Of a DNA stretch of 59,040 nt, positions 1-6,821 are shown one piece after another. The stretch's first letter is position 1; every line of letters starts with the position of its first letter. The notes beneath the pieces were generated by a model. That model was not told the DNA's origin. It did no database searches and saw nothing but the letters and a program-made list of their open reading frames with translations. The translations under genes and the position numbers were made by a program. This DNA comes from Candidatus Blautia faecipullorum (GTDB lineage Bacteria; Bacillota; Clostridia; Lachnospirales; Lachnospiraceae): the NCBI GenBank assembly GCA_019115125.1, contig DXEG01000056.1, forward strand, positions 1-59,040, given 5' to 3'.

Positions 1-415
1 TCCCCTTGGTTGACCGACTTTTTTCTCTCTAAAGTGCCCATATTGCCTTATTTAAAACTTTTTTGATAAAAAATCGGTCTGTTCAAATCACTTTAGATTC
101 GCAAAAGCGCCTGTTTTCGGGCATTTGCAGCATTTTGTCATTTCAAAGAGGTTGACCGACTTTTAGTAATATTTATATGGTTTGTATTTCTCTCTATTCA
201 TTATTTCATTTTTAAAATTCTGGACTTCTAACCGCAGTAAATTTCGATATGTATACCGTCGGCCTTTTATGACTAACGTTTCCATTAATTTCTTTTCGTA
301 TGTCTCGAGAAAGATTCTCTTCCCTGCCTGGGATAAAAATATTCCCTCCCCACATTGTTTGAATTCCTTTATTCCAAGCATTTTTCGATTCAATAAGGAA
401 AAAATCACTCTATCT
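1..415. repeat. Left copy of a ~410-bp direct duplication flanking the CRISPR cassette
   Basis: This segment aligns with 3006-3414 in the same orientation. The first ~160 bases, non-coding and just downstream of RT-cas1, are about 95% identical by eye. The rest, which is the 3' end of RT-cas1, is roughly 80% identical with small indels. Only this copy keeps an intact reading frame. It may extend left beyond the window. It carries two copies of the motif GGTTGACCGACTTTT, at 8-24 and 150-164. Confidence 0.9.
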
Positions 416-2061
416 GTGATAATCGGTTTAAATATATCTGCAAAATCCAAATTCAAACTATAGTTTCTTCGATTGCTGGAATGTACCACGCCTATAGCCG
501 GATTCAGTCCTTTTGTCCATATAATATTCAAAAATTCATTGTATAACAATGCATTTCCAAAACTGATACATGCATTAATTGCATCCTTTGGCGGACGTCT
601 TGTTCGGATGGATAAATGAAAATCTTTCTCTTTTATAATATAGGAAAACATCTGATAATAGATTTGCCGTGCCTGAGCTTCAATCAACATAAGCTGATTG
701 ATTGTTGACGCAGTATTTTCTTTTGCAATTAATTCGCTTATTTTCTGGACTGCCTTATAATAAACACCTTTTTCGTGCTTCTCATAATATCTTAAATTCG
801 ATCGAATATTATGGAGACATGCAATTTCCATTTTGCGCGCAATATCCAGTCTCCTTTTTTCATCAAGATACAGCTCACACTGCCTTAATAAAATATTGGC
901 TGTTCCAAAGGATTTCTCAGGAATAAAGCATCCGTCTAATCGGCCGTACTTATCAAAAAAAGCAACTTTAATTTTTTTATAATTCATCTGTCTCAGCACA
1001 TTTGCGACTAACGTAACATTACTGTATATATTAATCTGGTCTGTCACCTCAACCGGAATCATCTGCTTTTTTTCCTCATTTTCAAAAAGTAAAGAGAATT
1101 CATCTCTATTTATAATTCCATCAGAAACAATATGATATTTGCCATCTATTTTTTCTAGCTGACTTGAATACCATTTATAGTAGCATTTCTGTTCACGATA
1201 AATATGTTTACGCAGTTCTATCCGTTTTCCACTCCGAATGACATCATATCCAAGTATAATTCTTTCTCCAGCTCTATAAACCCCACTTTTCGATTGGTTT
1301 ATTTCTAAATTGAAATGATCAACTAGAAATGCACTCATCTGATTAAATAATTCTGTCGCATGTTCAAAGGTGTCTGAAAACAAATAGATATTATCCGCAA
1401 ACCGAACCCATTGATACTTTGATTCTTGAAGACAGCAATCAAAATCATTCAAATATATGTTGCTTAGTATCGGACTAATTGCACTCCCTGTAAGAATTCC
1501 CTTTGTCTTTTGAAAGATTCTTCCTTCTCTTGAGATTGAACAGTAAAGATACTTCTCCAATAGAGCCATGACATCTCCATCATCAATAAATTTATGCATC
1601 TTCTTTATCAGCAAAGGCAGGTCGATAGTATCAAAATAATTCTTAATATCAATCTCTGCTATATAGTCGCTACCATTTTCAAGAATTTCCTTTATTCGCG
1701 CAATTGCACTTTGCAGCCCTTTCCCCTCCTGATATGCATAACTATGAGACAAAAATTGAGGCTCTATATATTGTTTTAATTTTTGTGCCAACAAACGTAA
1801 AATAAAGCGGTCAATTGAATTTATGCATGATATATTTCGCTTCTTTCCTCGTTTATTCAAATACTCCTTTATCTGTACTACTCCCGGTTTATAATTACCA
1901 AGCCTTATACTCTGACAAATATCATTCTGGTTGATTTTCCAATACTCTTCCAGTTCAGATAATAACATTCCATCAGGTCCACGTCCATCTCTTTTGGTTT
2001 TTAGATGTTCCAAGGCTATTTTTTGATTACTTTCTGAAAGTATTTCCTCAATTGTGAGCAT
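163..2061 (-). CDS. cas1: Reverse transcriptase-Cas1 fusion protein (CRISPR adaptation)
   Basis: A 632-residue fusion that would integrate new spacers and may copy RNA protospacers into DNA. Residues ~25-275 are a group II intron-like reverse transcriptase: motif A has D138 in IDIKNYFDTID, then GILTGSAISPILSNIYL at 188-204, and motif C is FADN (221-224) instead of YADD. Residues ~340-632 are Cas1, with the metal-binding set E461 (EAQARQIYY), H527 (GVVHSS) and D539/D542 (LDFADIF) at the family's usual spacing. No N-terminal Cas6 domain is present, unlike some RT-Cas1 proteins. The ATG follows a GAGGTGG ribosome binding site and lies 9 bases after cas2, so the two are co-transcribed. The gene is AT-rich relative to the rest of the window, suggesting transfer. 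The fusion is certain; RT activity is uncertain because of the motif C change. Confidence 0.95.
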   Translation of the reverse strand: MLTIEEILSESNQKIALEHLKTKRDGRGPDGMLLSELEEYWKINQNDICQSIRLGNYKPGVVQIKEYLNKRGKKRNISCINSIDRFILRLLAQKLKQYIEPQFLSHSYAYQEGKGLQSAIARIKEILENGSDYIAEIDIKNYFDTIDLPLLIKKMHKFIDDGDVMALLEKYLYCSISREGRIFQKTKGILTGSAISPILSNIYLNDFDCCLQESKYQWVRFADNIYLFSDTFEHATELFNQMSAFLVDHFNLEINQSKSGVYRAGERIILGYDVIRSGKRIELRKHIYREQKCYYKWYSSQLEKIDGKYHIVSDGIINRDEFSLLFENEEKKQMIPVEVTDQINIYSNVTLVANVLRQMNYKKIKVAFFDKYGRLDGCFIPEKSFGTANILLRQCELYLDEKRRLDIARKMEIACLHNIRSNLRYYEKHEKGVYYKAVQKISELIAKENTASTINQLMLIEAQARQIYYQMFSYIIKEKDFHLSIRTRRPPKDAINACISFGNALLYNEFLNIIWTKGLNPAIGVVHSSNRRNYSLNLDFADIFKPIITDRVIFSLLNRKMLGIKEFKQCGEGIFLSQAGKRIFLETYEKKLMETLVIKGRRYTYRNLLRLEVQNFKNEIMNREKYKPYKYY

Positions 2062-2070
2062 CTTTCCACC

Positions 2071-2331
2071 TCAGATAATATTAGAAAGCGGCTGAACCAT
2101 TCCTAATTGTTCTTTTACCGCATATTTTACAGAATCCAGGCGATAAATAATGACTGAATCATACTGAGGAGAAATTAATAAAAATAATTCTCTTTTTAAA
2201 TTATTTAATTTTGCTTCAGAAATATTCCCGACAAATACAGAGCGTTGGATATGAGCTAGATATTTTTTACAGACTTTATGTACTTTGGCGACACGCTTTT
2301 GCTGAATATCATAAGTCAGTATTACATACAT
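2071..2331 (-). CDS. cas2: CRISPR-associated Cas2
   Basis: An 86-residue Cas2 of normal length. It starts MYVILTYDI, giving the conserved beta-strand with Asp8, and continues with the ferredoxin-like fold pattern, including RSVFVGNIS near residue 30. Cas2 dimers bridge two Cas1 dimers in the spacer-integration complex. The start is set by AAAGGAG upstream of the ATG. The gene lies between the CRISPR array and RT-cas1, 9 bases before RT-cas1, all reading the same way, so the adaptation proteins are one operon downstream of the array. Confidence 0.92.
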   Translation of the reverse strand: MYVILTYDIQQKRVAKVHKVCKKYLAHIQRSVFVGNISEAKLNNLKRELFLLISPQYDSVIIYRLDSVKYAVKEQLGMVQPLSNII

Positions 2332-2349
2332 TCTTCTTTTTCTCCTTTT

Positions 2350-2376
2350 TATTCTAAAACTCTCTATAGGTACTAC
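2350..2376 (-). repeat. Eroded terminal CRISPR repeat
   Basis: The plus-strand sequence CTATAGGTACTAC at 2364-2376 matches the CRISPR repeat with about 5 bases deleted. It lies 37 bases from the first recognisable repeat, exactly one spacer length. It is best read as the oldest, decayed end of the array, leaving 2377-2413 as a fossil spacer. Confidence 0.6.
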
Positions 2377-2413
2377 TAATACACGGAATTAATGTGTGCT
2401 AATTATGCACTTA

Positions 2414-2862
2414 GTGTGAATTCCTTATAGGTAAGGTACTACGGAGGAACTAAAATATGCACTTTAAAGGCTACATTTCAAGTGTCAATTCCTCATAGGT
2501 AAGGTACTACCGGCGTACCAGCGAGATAATTGATGTGTTATACCTTGGAGAGAAGGTGTCAATTCCTCATAGGTAAGGTACTACTACTCTACAACGCGGA
2601 GAAAAATACAATAAAAATATAATGAATTTGTGTCAATTCCTCATAGGTAAGGTACTACGAGAGGATAAGGCCCGTGAAGAAGCAAAATATGTTCTATTTG
2701 GTGTCAATTCCTCATAGGTAAGGTACTACGAACTGTGACAGTGTATGATTATCAAGGTGAAGAAATTGTGTCAATTCCTCATAGGTAAGGTACTACCTGT
2801 ATTGGCAGGAAATTAGAACCTGCCAATGCAAAAGTGTCAATTCCTCATAGGTAAGGTACTAC
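2414..2862 (-). CRISPR. CRISPR array: 7 repeats of 29 nt, 6 spacers of 37-45 nt
   Basis: Repeats lie at 2414-2442, 2482-2510, 2556-2584, 2630-2658, 2701-2729, 2768-2796 and 2834-2862. Read on the minus strand, the repeat begins GTAGTACCTTACC and ends GGAATTGACAC, close to the ATTGAAAC-ending repeats typical of Cas6-processed type I-B and type III systems. The copy at 2414 carries two mismatches, as expected for the leader-distal end. Spacers are 39, 45, 45, 42, 38 and 37 nt from left to right; the long, variable lengths are more type III-like than type VI. No effector genes lie nearby in the window. Confidence 0.97.
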
Positions 2863-2888
2863 ACCAGTATTTCTGCTGTTTTTTCTTT

Positions 2889-2917
2889 ATAATATCTCAA
2901 TTTCTTCTTTTTTTCAA
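2889..2917 (-). promoter_or_regulatory. CRISPR leader promoter
   Basis: On the minus strand there is a -35 box TTGAAA (2912-2917), a 17-base spacer and a -10 box TATTAT (2889-2894). The predicted start is near 2882, about 20 bases before the first perfect repeat. This places the leader at 2863-2947 and directs transcription through the array towards cas2 and RT-cas1. Confidence 0.7.
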
Positions 2918-2930
2918 TCGTTTTTGTTCA

Positions 2931-2947
2931 AAAAGTCGGTCAACCTC
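2931..2947. repeat. 17-bp inverted repeat bounding the RT-Cas1/Cas2/CRISPR cassette
   Basis: AAAAGTCGGTCAACCTC here is the exact reverse complement of 148-164, which abuts the RT-cas1 stop codon. The two arms enclose the whole cassette. The same motif in forward orientation recurs at 8-24, 3013-3029 and, with one change, 3157-3171. Confidence 0.8.
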
Positions 2948-3005
2948 ATTTTTGTAATTTCAGATAATGCCCTATTTTCCGGGCTTTTTATTTTTGGTAG
3001 AATTA

Positions 3006-3414
3006 TCCCCTTGGTTGACCGACTTTTTTCTCTCTAAAGTGCCCATATTTGCCTTATTTAAAACTTTTTTGATAAAAAATCGGTCTGTTCAAATCACTTT
3101 AGATTCTCAAAAGCGCCTATTTTCGGGCATTTGCAGCATTTCATCATTTCAAAGAGATTGACCGACTTTTTGCAATACTTAAATGCTCTGTATTTCTCTC
3201 TATCCATTATTTCATTTTAAAATTCTGGACTTCTAATAGTAGTAAATTTTAGTATGTATAGCATTGTCGTTTTACAACTAACGTTTCCATTAATTTTCAT
3301 ATGTCTCGAAAAAATTCTTTTCTCCGCACGGGATAATAATATCCCTTTCCGCATTGTTTGAATTCCTTTATCCTAAGCAATTTCTAATTCAATAATGAAA
3401 AAATCATTCTGTCT
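3006..3414 (-). pseudogene. Right copy of the duplication with remnant of a second RT-cas1 3' end
   Basis: Matches 1-415. The part from about 3172 corresponds to the last ~80 codons of RT-cas1 on the minus strand. It carries single-base and 4-base deletions and lacks the stop codon at the equivalent position, so it cannot be expressed as the fusion. The non-coding block 3006-3171 is far better conserved. The similarity ends sharply at 3414, where a flavodoxin fragment begins. Confidence 0.85.
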
Positions 3415-3419
3415 CCGCG

Positions 3420-3550
3420 CCGGGAAGCGCGATACACTGTCCGCAAGCCCGCCTGTTCCGTGAGAACAAAACAGGCAGATTTGTTTGCCGGACCAATCAT
3501 TGTTTTCGAGGAAGGAAAGCAGGGGCATAGGAACGCCGTACTACCATATT
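3420..3550 (-). pseudogene. Flavodoxin gene fragment
   Basis: About 130 bases match 4602-4738 inside the intact flavodoxin gene at over 90% identity, with a 13-base deletion (TTCTGTGATCATG) near the left end. Reading the minus strand gives YGVPMPLLSFLENND and LFCSHGTGGLADS with an in-frame TAG. It is the debris of a second flavodoxin copy. Between it and the phd promoter (3551-3727) no intact gene is visible; 3613-3715 could be the tail of another minus-strand reading frame that I cannot assign. Confidence 0.85.
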
Positions 3551-3727
3551 GCGTGTCGAGATTGATACAATTTTGTCCTGAGTGCTTCCGTTTTTACATT
3601 TTTTCAGGAATCTTACCGGTCACTTTTCTGCGGCGATTTTAGGAAATTCTTTACGAGCGGCACCTCCGCACCTTCCAATGAGGCCGGCTCCATTAAGACC
3701 GCCGCCCCTGCCTATAAATTTTACATG

Positions 3728-3762
3728 AACTAGGTTGAATTTCTCCTAGTTTTGGGTATAAT
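3728..3762 (+). promoter_or_regulatory. phd-doc promoter with overlapping operator
   Basis: A -35 box TTGAAT (3735-3740) and a -10 box TATAAT (3757-3762) are 16 bases apart. Perfect 7-base inverted arms AACTAGG (3728-3734) and CCTAGTT (3745-3751) straddle the -35 box. This is the expected layout for repression of the operon by the antitoxin or its complex with the toxin. Confidence 0.75.
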
Positions 3763-3792
3763 AGAAGTAAAGCAAGTAAAGGAGGCTTCCCT

Positions 3793-4035
3793 ATGAAGAT
3801 CAATACAAAAAACCTTGTTTCCATTACAGACGCAAACCAGAACTTTTCTAAGGTGGCACGTCTCGTAGATGAGAATGGTTCGGTCATCATACTGAAGAAT
3901 AATGTTCCCCGATATCTTGTCATGGAATTTGGCGCTGCCGAACAGGAGCAGCTTGCCGCCGATGAAGATGTCATGGCTATTTCCAAACGTCTTATTGAAA
4001 AGAACCGGCAGGCTTACGAGGTACTCTCTAAATGA
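3793..4035 (+). CDS. phd: Phd/YefM-family antitoxin
   Basis: An 80-residue antitoxin. The N-terminal half (INTKNLVSITDANQNFSKV ... GSVIILKNNVPRYLVM) is the Phd/YefM DNA-binding fold, and the acidic-to-basic helical tail would wrap and neutralise the toxin. The start follows GGAGG (AAAGGAGGCTTCCCT). Its stop overlaps the toxin start by 4 bases (ATGA), coupling their translation. It should bind the inverted repeat over its own promoter. Confidence 0.88.
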   Translation: MKINTKNLVSITDANQNFSKVARLVDENGSVIILKNNVPRYLVMEFGAAEQEQLAADEDVMAISKRLIEKNRQAYEVLSK

Positions 4036-4409
4036 TCAGACTTTCCAAACCTCAGATACTTCTGCTGCACGATCAGCTTCTGGAAGCGACCGGAGGCTCT
4101 TCCGGTCTGCGTGATGAAGGGATGCTGGACTCTGCACTGAATGCGCCGTTCCAGACCTTCGGCGGAGAAGATGTTTATCCCTCAATTCAGCAGAAAGCCG
4201 CCCGTCTCTGCTTTGGTCTGGTTAAGAATCATTCCTTCGTGGACGGGAATAAACGGATCGGCGCTCATGCCATGCTGGTGTTCCTCGCTTTAAACGGAAT
4301 TGAACTGGAGTACACACAAACCGAGCTATCCGATGTGATTCTCCGACTGGCCGCAGGAGAGATTCCTTCTTCCGGGCTATTGGAGTGGATACTCACCCAC
4401 CAAATCTAA
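4032..4409 (+). CDS. doc: Doc-type Fic toxin (death on curing)
   Basis: A 125-residue toxin of normal Doc length. It contains the Fic-fold signature HSFVDGNKR (H67, F69, D71, K74, R75). Doc-type enzymes carry lysine in place of the second glycine of classical Fic proteins and phosphorylate elongation factor Tu, halting translation. It overlaps phd by 4 bases. The pair sits between decayed gene fragments on the opposite strand, which suggests it inserted there or stabilises the island. All key residues appear intact. Confidence 0.92.
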   Translation: MIRLSKPQILLLHDQLLEATGGSSGLRDEGMLDSALNAPFQTFGGEDVYPSIQQKAARLCFGLVKNHSFVDGNKRIGAHAMLVFLALNGIELEYTQTELSDVILRLAAGEIPSSGLLEWILTHQI

Positions 4410-4495
4410 GTGCCGTAGTAATCCCCCAATGGCTGATGAATCAAAACCAGATCGATATACCCGGTTTGCAGCTTGCGCAGAGACTCCTGTAGGGA
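4409..4495 (-). pseudogene. Aldo/keto reductase fragment
   Basis: Directly after the flavodoxin stop codon and in the same frame, the minus strand reads SLQESLRKLQTGYIDLVLIHQ followed by PLGDYYG and a stop. ESLxKLxxxYIDLxLIHxP is a hallmark of aldo/keto reductases. About 29 codons remain of a ~280-codon gene. An aldo/keto reductase probably once followed the flavodoxin gene, and a deletion left this internal piece. Confidence 0.75.
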
Positions 4496-5332
4496 TCAGC
4501 CGCTATACCCCAGCTCAGCCAGCCAGCTTCCAATTTCTTCCTCAGAGTCCGGCGCGTCCTCCTCGTAACAGTCAAAAATATGATCTGAGATCTCCGTTCC
4601 GGGAAGCGCTTCTGTGATCATGGATACACTGTCCGCAAGCCCGCCTGTTCCGTGAGAATAAAACAGGTAGATCTGTTTGCCGGACAGATCATTGTTTTCG
4701 AGGAAGGAAAGCAGGGCCATAGGAACGCCGTACCACCAGTTGGGATATCCGAAATAAACAACATCATACTGATCAAAATTTTCCACGGTGTCCGCAATAG
4801 CGGGACGGGCGCCATCGGCCTGTTCCTCCTGCGCGATGTCAAGCAGGGTGTTGTAGTCGTCGGTATACGGCTCAGCGGGAACAATCTCAAAAATATCCGC
4901 CCCGGTCTGAGCCTGGATTTCATTTGCTACTGACTCGGTATTGCCGGACCAGGAGAAATATACGACCAAAGAAGCGGAGCCAGCTTCTGTTTCCGGCTGA
5001 GATTCCTCTCCGGCCGGAAGTGCGCTTTCAGTAGGAGCGGAGCTTTCGTCAGACTCAGAGCCTTCCGCAGGAGTGGAGCTTTCGACAGGCTCAGCGTTCT
5101 CGTCAGGAGCGGAGCTTTCAACCGGATCAGTGCTTTCAGAAGTGGCGGGATTTTCTTCGGATGCAGAAGAGCTCTGCGGCTCAGAGGACGCTTCCTCGTC
5201 CGGGGCTGTAGAAGAAGACTGCTCTCCCGCCTGGGAAGAAGCGGAACGGCTGCTTTCAGAGCCGCCGTTTCCGCAGGCGGCAAAAGTAAATACCATTGTG
5301 AGTGTCAGCATAACAGAAAGAAATTTTTTCAT
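4496..5332 (-). CDS. Flavodoxin-domain lipoprotein (exported)
   Basis: A 278-residue protein. The start MKKFLSVMLTLTMVF follows AAAGGAGAT and is preferred to a longer frame 16 codons upstream. Its signal peptide ends in the lipobox FAAC, so it should be lipid-anchored on the outer face of the membrane. Then comes a ~100-residue Ser/Glu/Pro linker built of imperfect ESSxP units, and a flavodoxin domain (~residues 118-278) beginning LVVYFSWSGNTESVA, the FMN phosphate loop, with GYPNWWYGVP further on. Flavodoxins carry one or two electrons on FMN; here the transfer would be extracellular. The MerR gene 44 bases upstream is probably its regulator. A fragment of a sister copy lies at 3420-3550. 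Confidence 0.88.
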   Translation of the reverse strand: MKKFLSVMLTLTMVFTFAACGNGGSESSRSASSQAGEQSSSTAPDEEASSEPQSSSASEENPATSESTDPVESSAPDENAEPVESSTPAEGSESDESSAPTESALPAGEESQPETEAGSASLVVYFSWSGNTESVANEIQAQTGADIFEIVPAEPYTDDYNTLLDIAQEEQADGARPAIADTVENFDQYDVVYFGYPNWWYGVPMALLSFLENNDLSGKQIYLFYSHGTGGLADSVSMITEALPGTEISDHIFDCYEEDAPDSEEEIGSWLAELGYSG

Positions 5333-5376
5333 ATCAGGAATCTCCTTTCGTCTTTTTATAACAATATACCTACTGT

Positions 5377-5742
5377 TCATTTCCCTGTTTTTTGTCCGGC
5401 CTGCTTTTGGATTTTGTACCGCAGGTAATCAAGACGGTCTAGCTGAGCCTGTTTGAAGTGGATTTCATCTAAGGTGCTGTCGCGGCGGCGACTGATAATT
5501 TCCAACAGCTCCTGCCCGGTATTTTCCTTTTCCAGCAGCAGCCGCATGTAGGTCTCCACCTCTTCATTGGAAAAACCTACGTCGTGGAGAGTCATGATCG
5601 TGCTCAGACGACGGATATCCTCGTCGTCATACTGCCATGCTCCCAGTACCTTTTTTACCGTGCCGCACAGTCCCCAGCTCTCGTATTCCCTGAGGACTTC
5701 AATGGGGATATTATAGCGTTCGCTTGCTTCATAAATCGTCAT
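5377..5742 (-). CDS. MerR-family transcriptional regulator
   Basis: A 121-residue regulator. The start MTIYEASERYNI follows GAGGTAGG. The N-terminal winged helix reads MTIYEASERYNIPIEVLREYE ... WGLCG, and DEDIRRLSTIMTLHDVGFSNEEV is the usual MerR linker. The C-terminal half is a dimerisation coiled coil without an obvious cysteine cluster, so a metal sensor is unlikely. It lies immediately upstream of the flavodoxin lipoprotein gene and likely controls it, as is common for flavodoxin/aldo-keto reductase loci in Clostridia. Confidence 0.85.
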   Translation of the reverse strand: MTIYEASERYNIPIEVLREYESWGLCGTVKKVLGAWQYDDEDIRRLSTIMTLHDVGFSNEEVETYMRLLLEKENTGQELLEIISRRRDSTLDEIHFKQAQLDRLDYLRYKIQKQAGQKTGK

Positions 5743-5855
5743 TTTCCTACCTCGGATTCTGTATTGTAAAATTAAGAGGAGCAATCGTTTTTATATCATA
5801 GAAAAATCAGTATTTTCACGCATGAATGTAACACGGTCTTTCCTATGATATAAAA

Positions 5856-5888
5856 AATAAAGGCGCTCCGTTCTGGAACACCTTTATT
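5856..5888 (-). terminator. Terminator of the lysR gene
   Basis: An imperfect 14-base hairpin (AATAAAGGCGCTCC ... GGAACACCTTTATT on the plus strand) is followed on the minus strand by six T residues. It lies about 30 bases after the lysR stop. Confidence 0.7.
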
Positions 5889-5918
5889 GTAAAGCCTGAA
5901 AATCTCTATGTAAAATAC

Positions 5919-6806
5919 TTATATTTTATCCTCAGAAATACCTTTAAGGTATTTCACTGCGAAATCAATAAAAGCTGCTGTAGCCGGAGAAAAGACGGAG
6001 TCTTTCTTCCAGATCAGAGCGGTGCGGGACTGGATGACCGGGGATAAGGGAATAAACCGGAGGTTTTCGTAGGTGCAGTCCAACTGGATGCAGACTACGG
6101 CTCCCATTCCGCTTTCTACCAGCATGGCCTCGTTGTAAAGAAGATTGCCCGCCGCCGCGATCTCCATTTCGTCATATAATCCGCCGAACCAGTTGACCAG
6201 TTCTCCGGGAAAATGGGTGGATCCCGTTACAAGGGGGATGTTTAACAGATCCTCCGCCTGGATTTTATCCTTTCCGGCTAAGGGGGAATCTCTGTGTACT
6301 AAAACACCCCAGGTTTCTTTTACCGGCATAGACGTAAACTCGTATTTGCCGATATCTACCGGTTCGCCTATCACCCCCAGATCCAGATGCCCTCTTCCGA
6401 TATAATCCTGGATGTTGTCGGCGTTGCCGCTGTAGATACGAAACTGTACCAGGGGGTGCTTTTTGCGGAAGGCGACGATGATCCGGGAAAGCTCCTTTGT
6501 GCTGTGAAATTCTCCGCTGCCCACAGAAATTTCTCCGGCAAGCTCTGTTTCTTTATGAAGAAATTCGCGGCGGGTTTTGTCCGCAAGGGAAAGCAGCTCT
6601 TGGGCCCGGCGCTTCAGAAGCATCCCGTCCTCGGTTAAGACAATCCTGTGGTTGCTGCGGATAAACAGCTTGACTCCCAGCTCCTCCTCCAGCTGCATCA
6701 TCTGACGGGACAGCGCGGGCTGGCTGACATGGAGGATCTGGGACGCTTTTGTAATGTTTTCTTCTCTGGCAATAGCCAGAAAATAATTTAATACGCGTAA
6801 TTCCAT
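5919..6806 (-). CDS. LysR-family transcriptional regulator
   Basis: A 295-residue LysR protein of normal length. The N-terminal winged helix-turn-helix (residues 1-60) contains ASQILHVSQPALSRQMMQLE, and a type 2 periplasmic-binding-like effector domain follows (residues ~90-290). The start is supported by AAAGGTAA. It lies 15 bases after the transporter gene on the same strand, so it is probably co-transcribed with the transporter it regulates. The effector is unknown, plausibly a carboxylate or acylated amino acid related to the M20 amidohydrolase product. Confidence 0.92.
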   Translation of the reverse strand: MELRVLNYFLAIAREENITKASQILHVSQPALSRQMMQLEEELGVKLFIRSNHRIVLTEDGMLLKRRAQELLSLADKTRREFLHKETELAGEISVGSGEFHSTKELSRIIVAFRKKHPLVQFRIYSGNADNIQDYIGRGHLDLGVIGEPVDIGKYEFTSMPVKETWGVLVHRDSPLAGKDKIQAEDLLNIPLVTGSTHFPGELVNWFGGLYDEMEIAAAGNLLYNEAMLVESGMGAVVCIQLDCTYENLRFIPLSPVIQSRTALIWKKDSVFSPATAAFIDFAVKYLKGISEDKI

Positions 6807-6821
6807 AAAATTACCTTTCTG

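Noticed and set aside
163-2061. Type VI-A (Cas13a) linkage of the RT-Cas1 module
   Set aside because: No Cas13 gene is visible and the 29-nt repeat ending ATTGACAC fits Cas6-type I-B/III repeats better than type VI repeats; sequence left of the window could change this.
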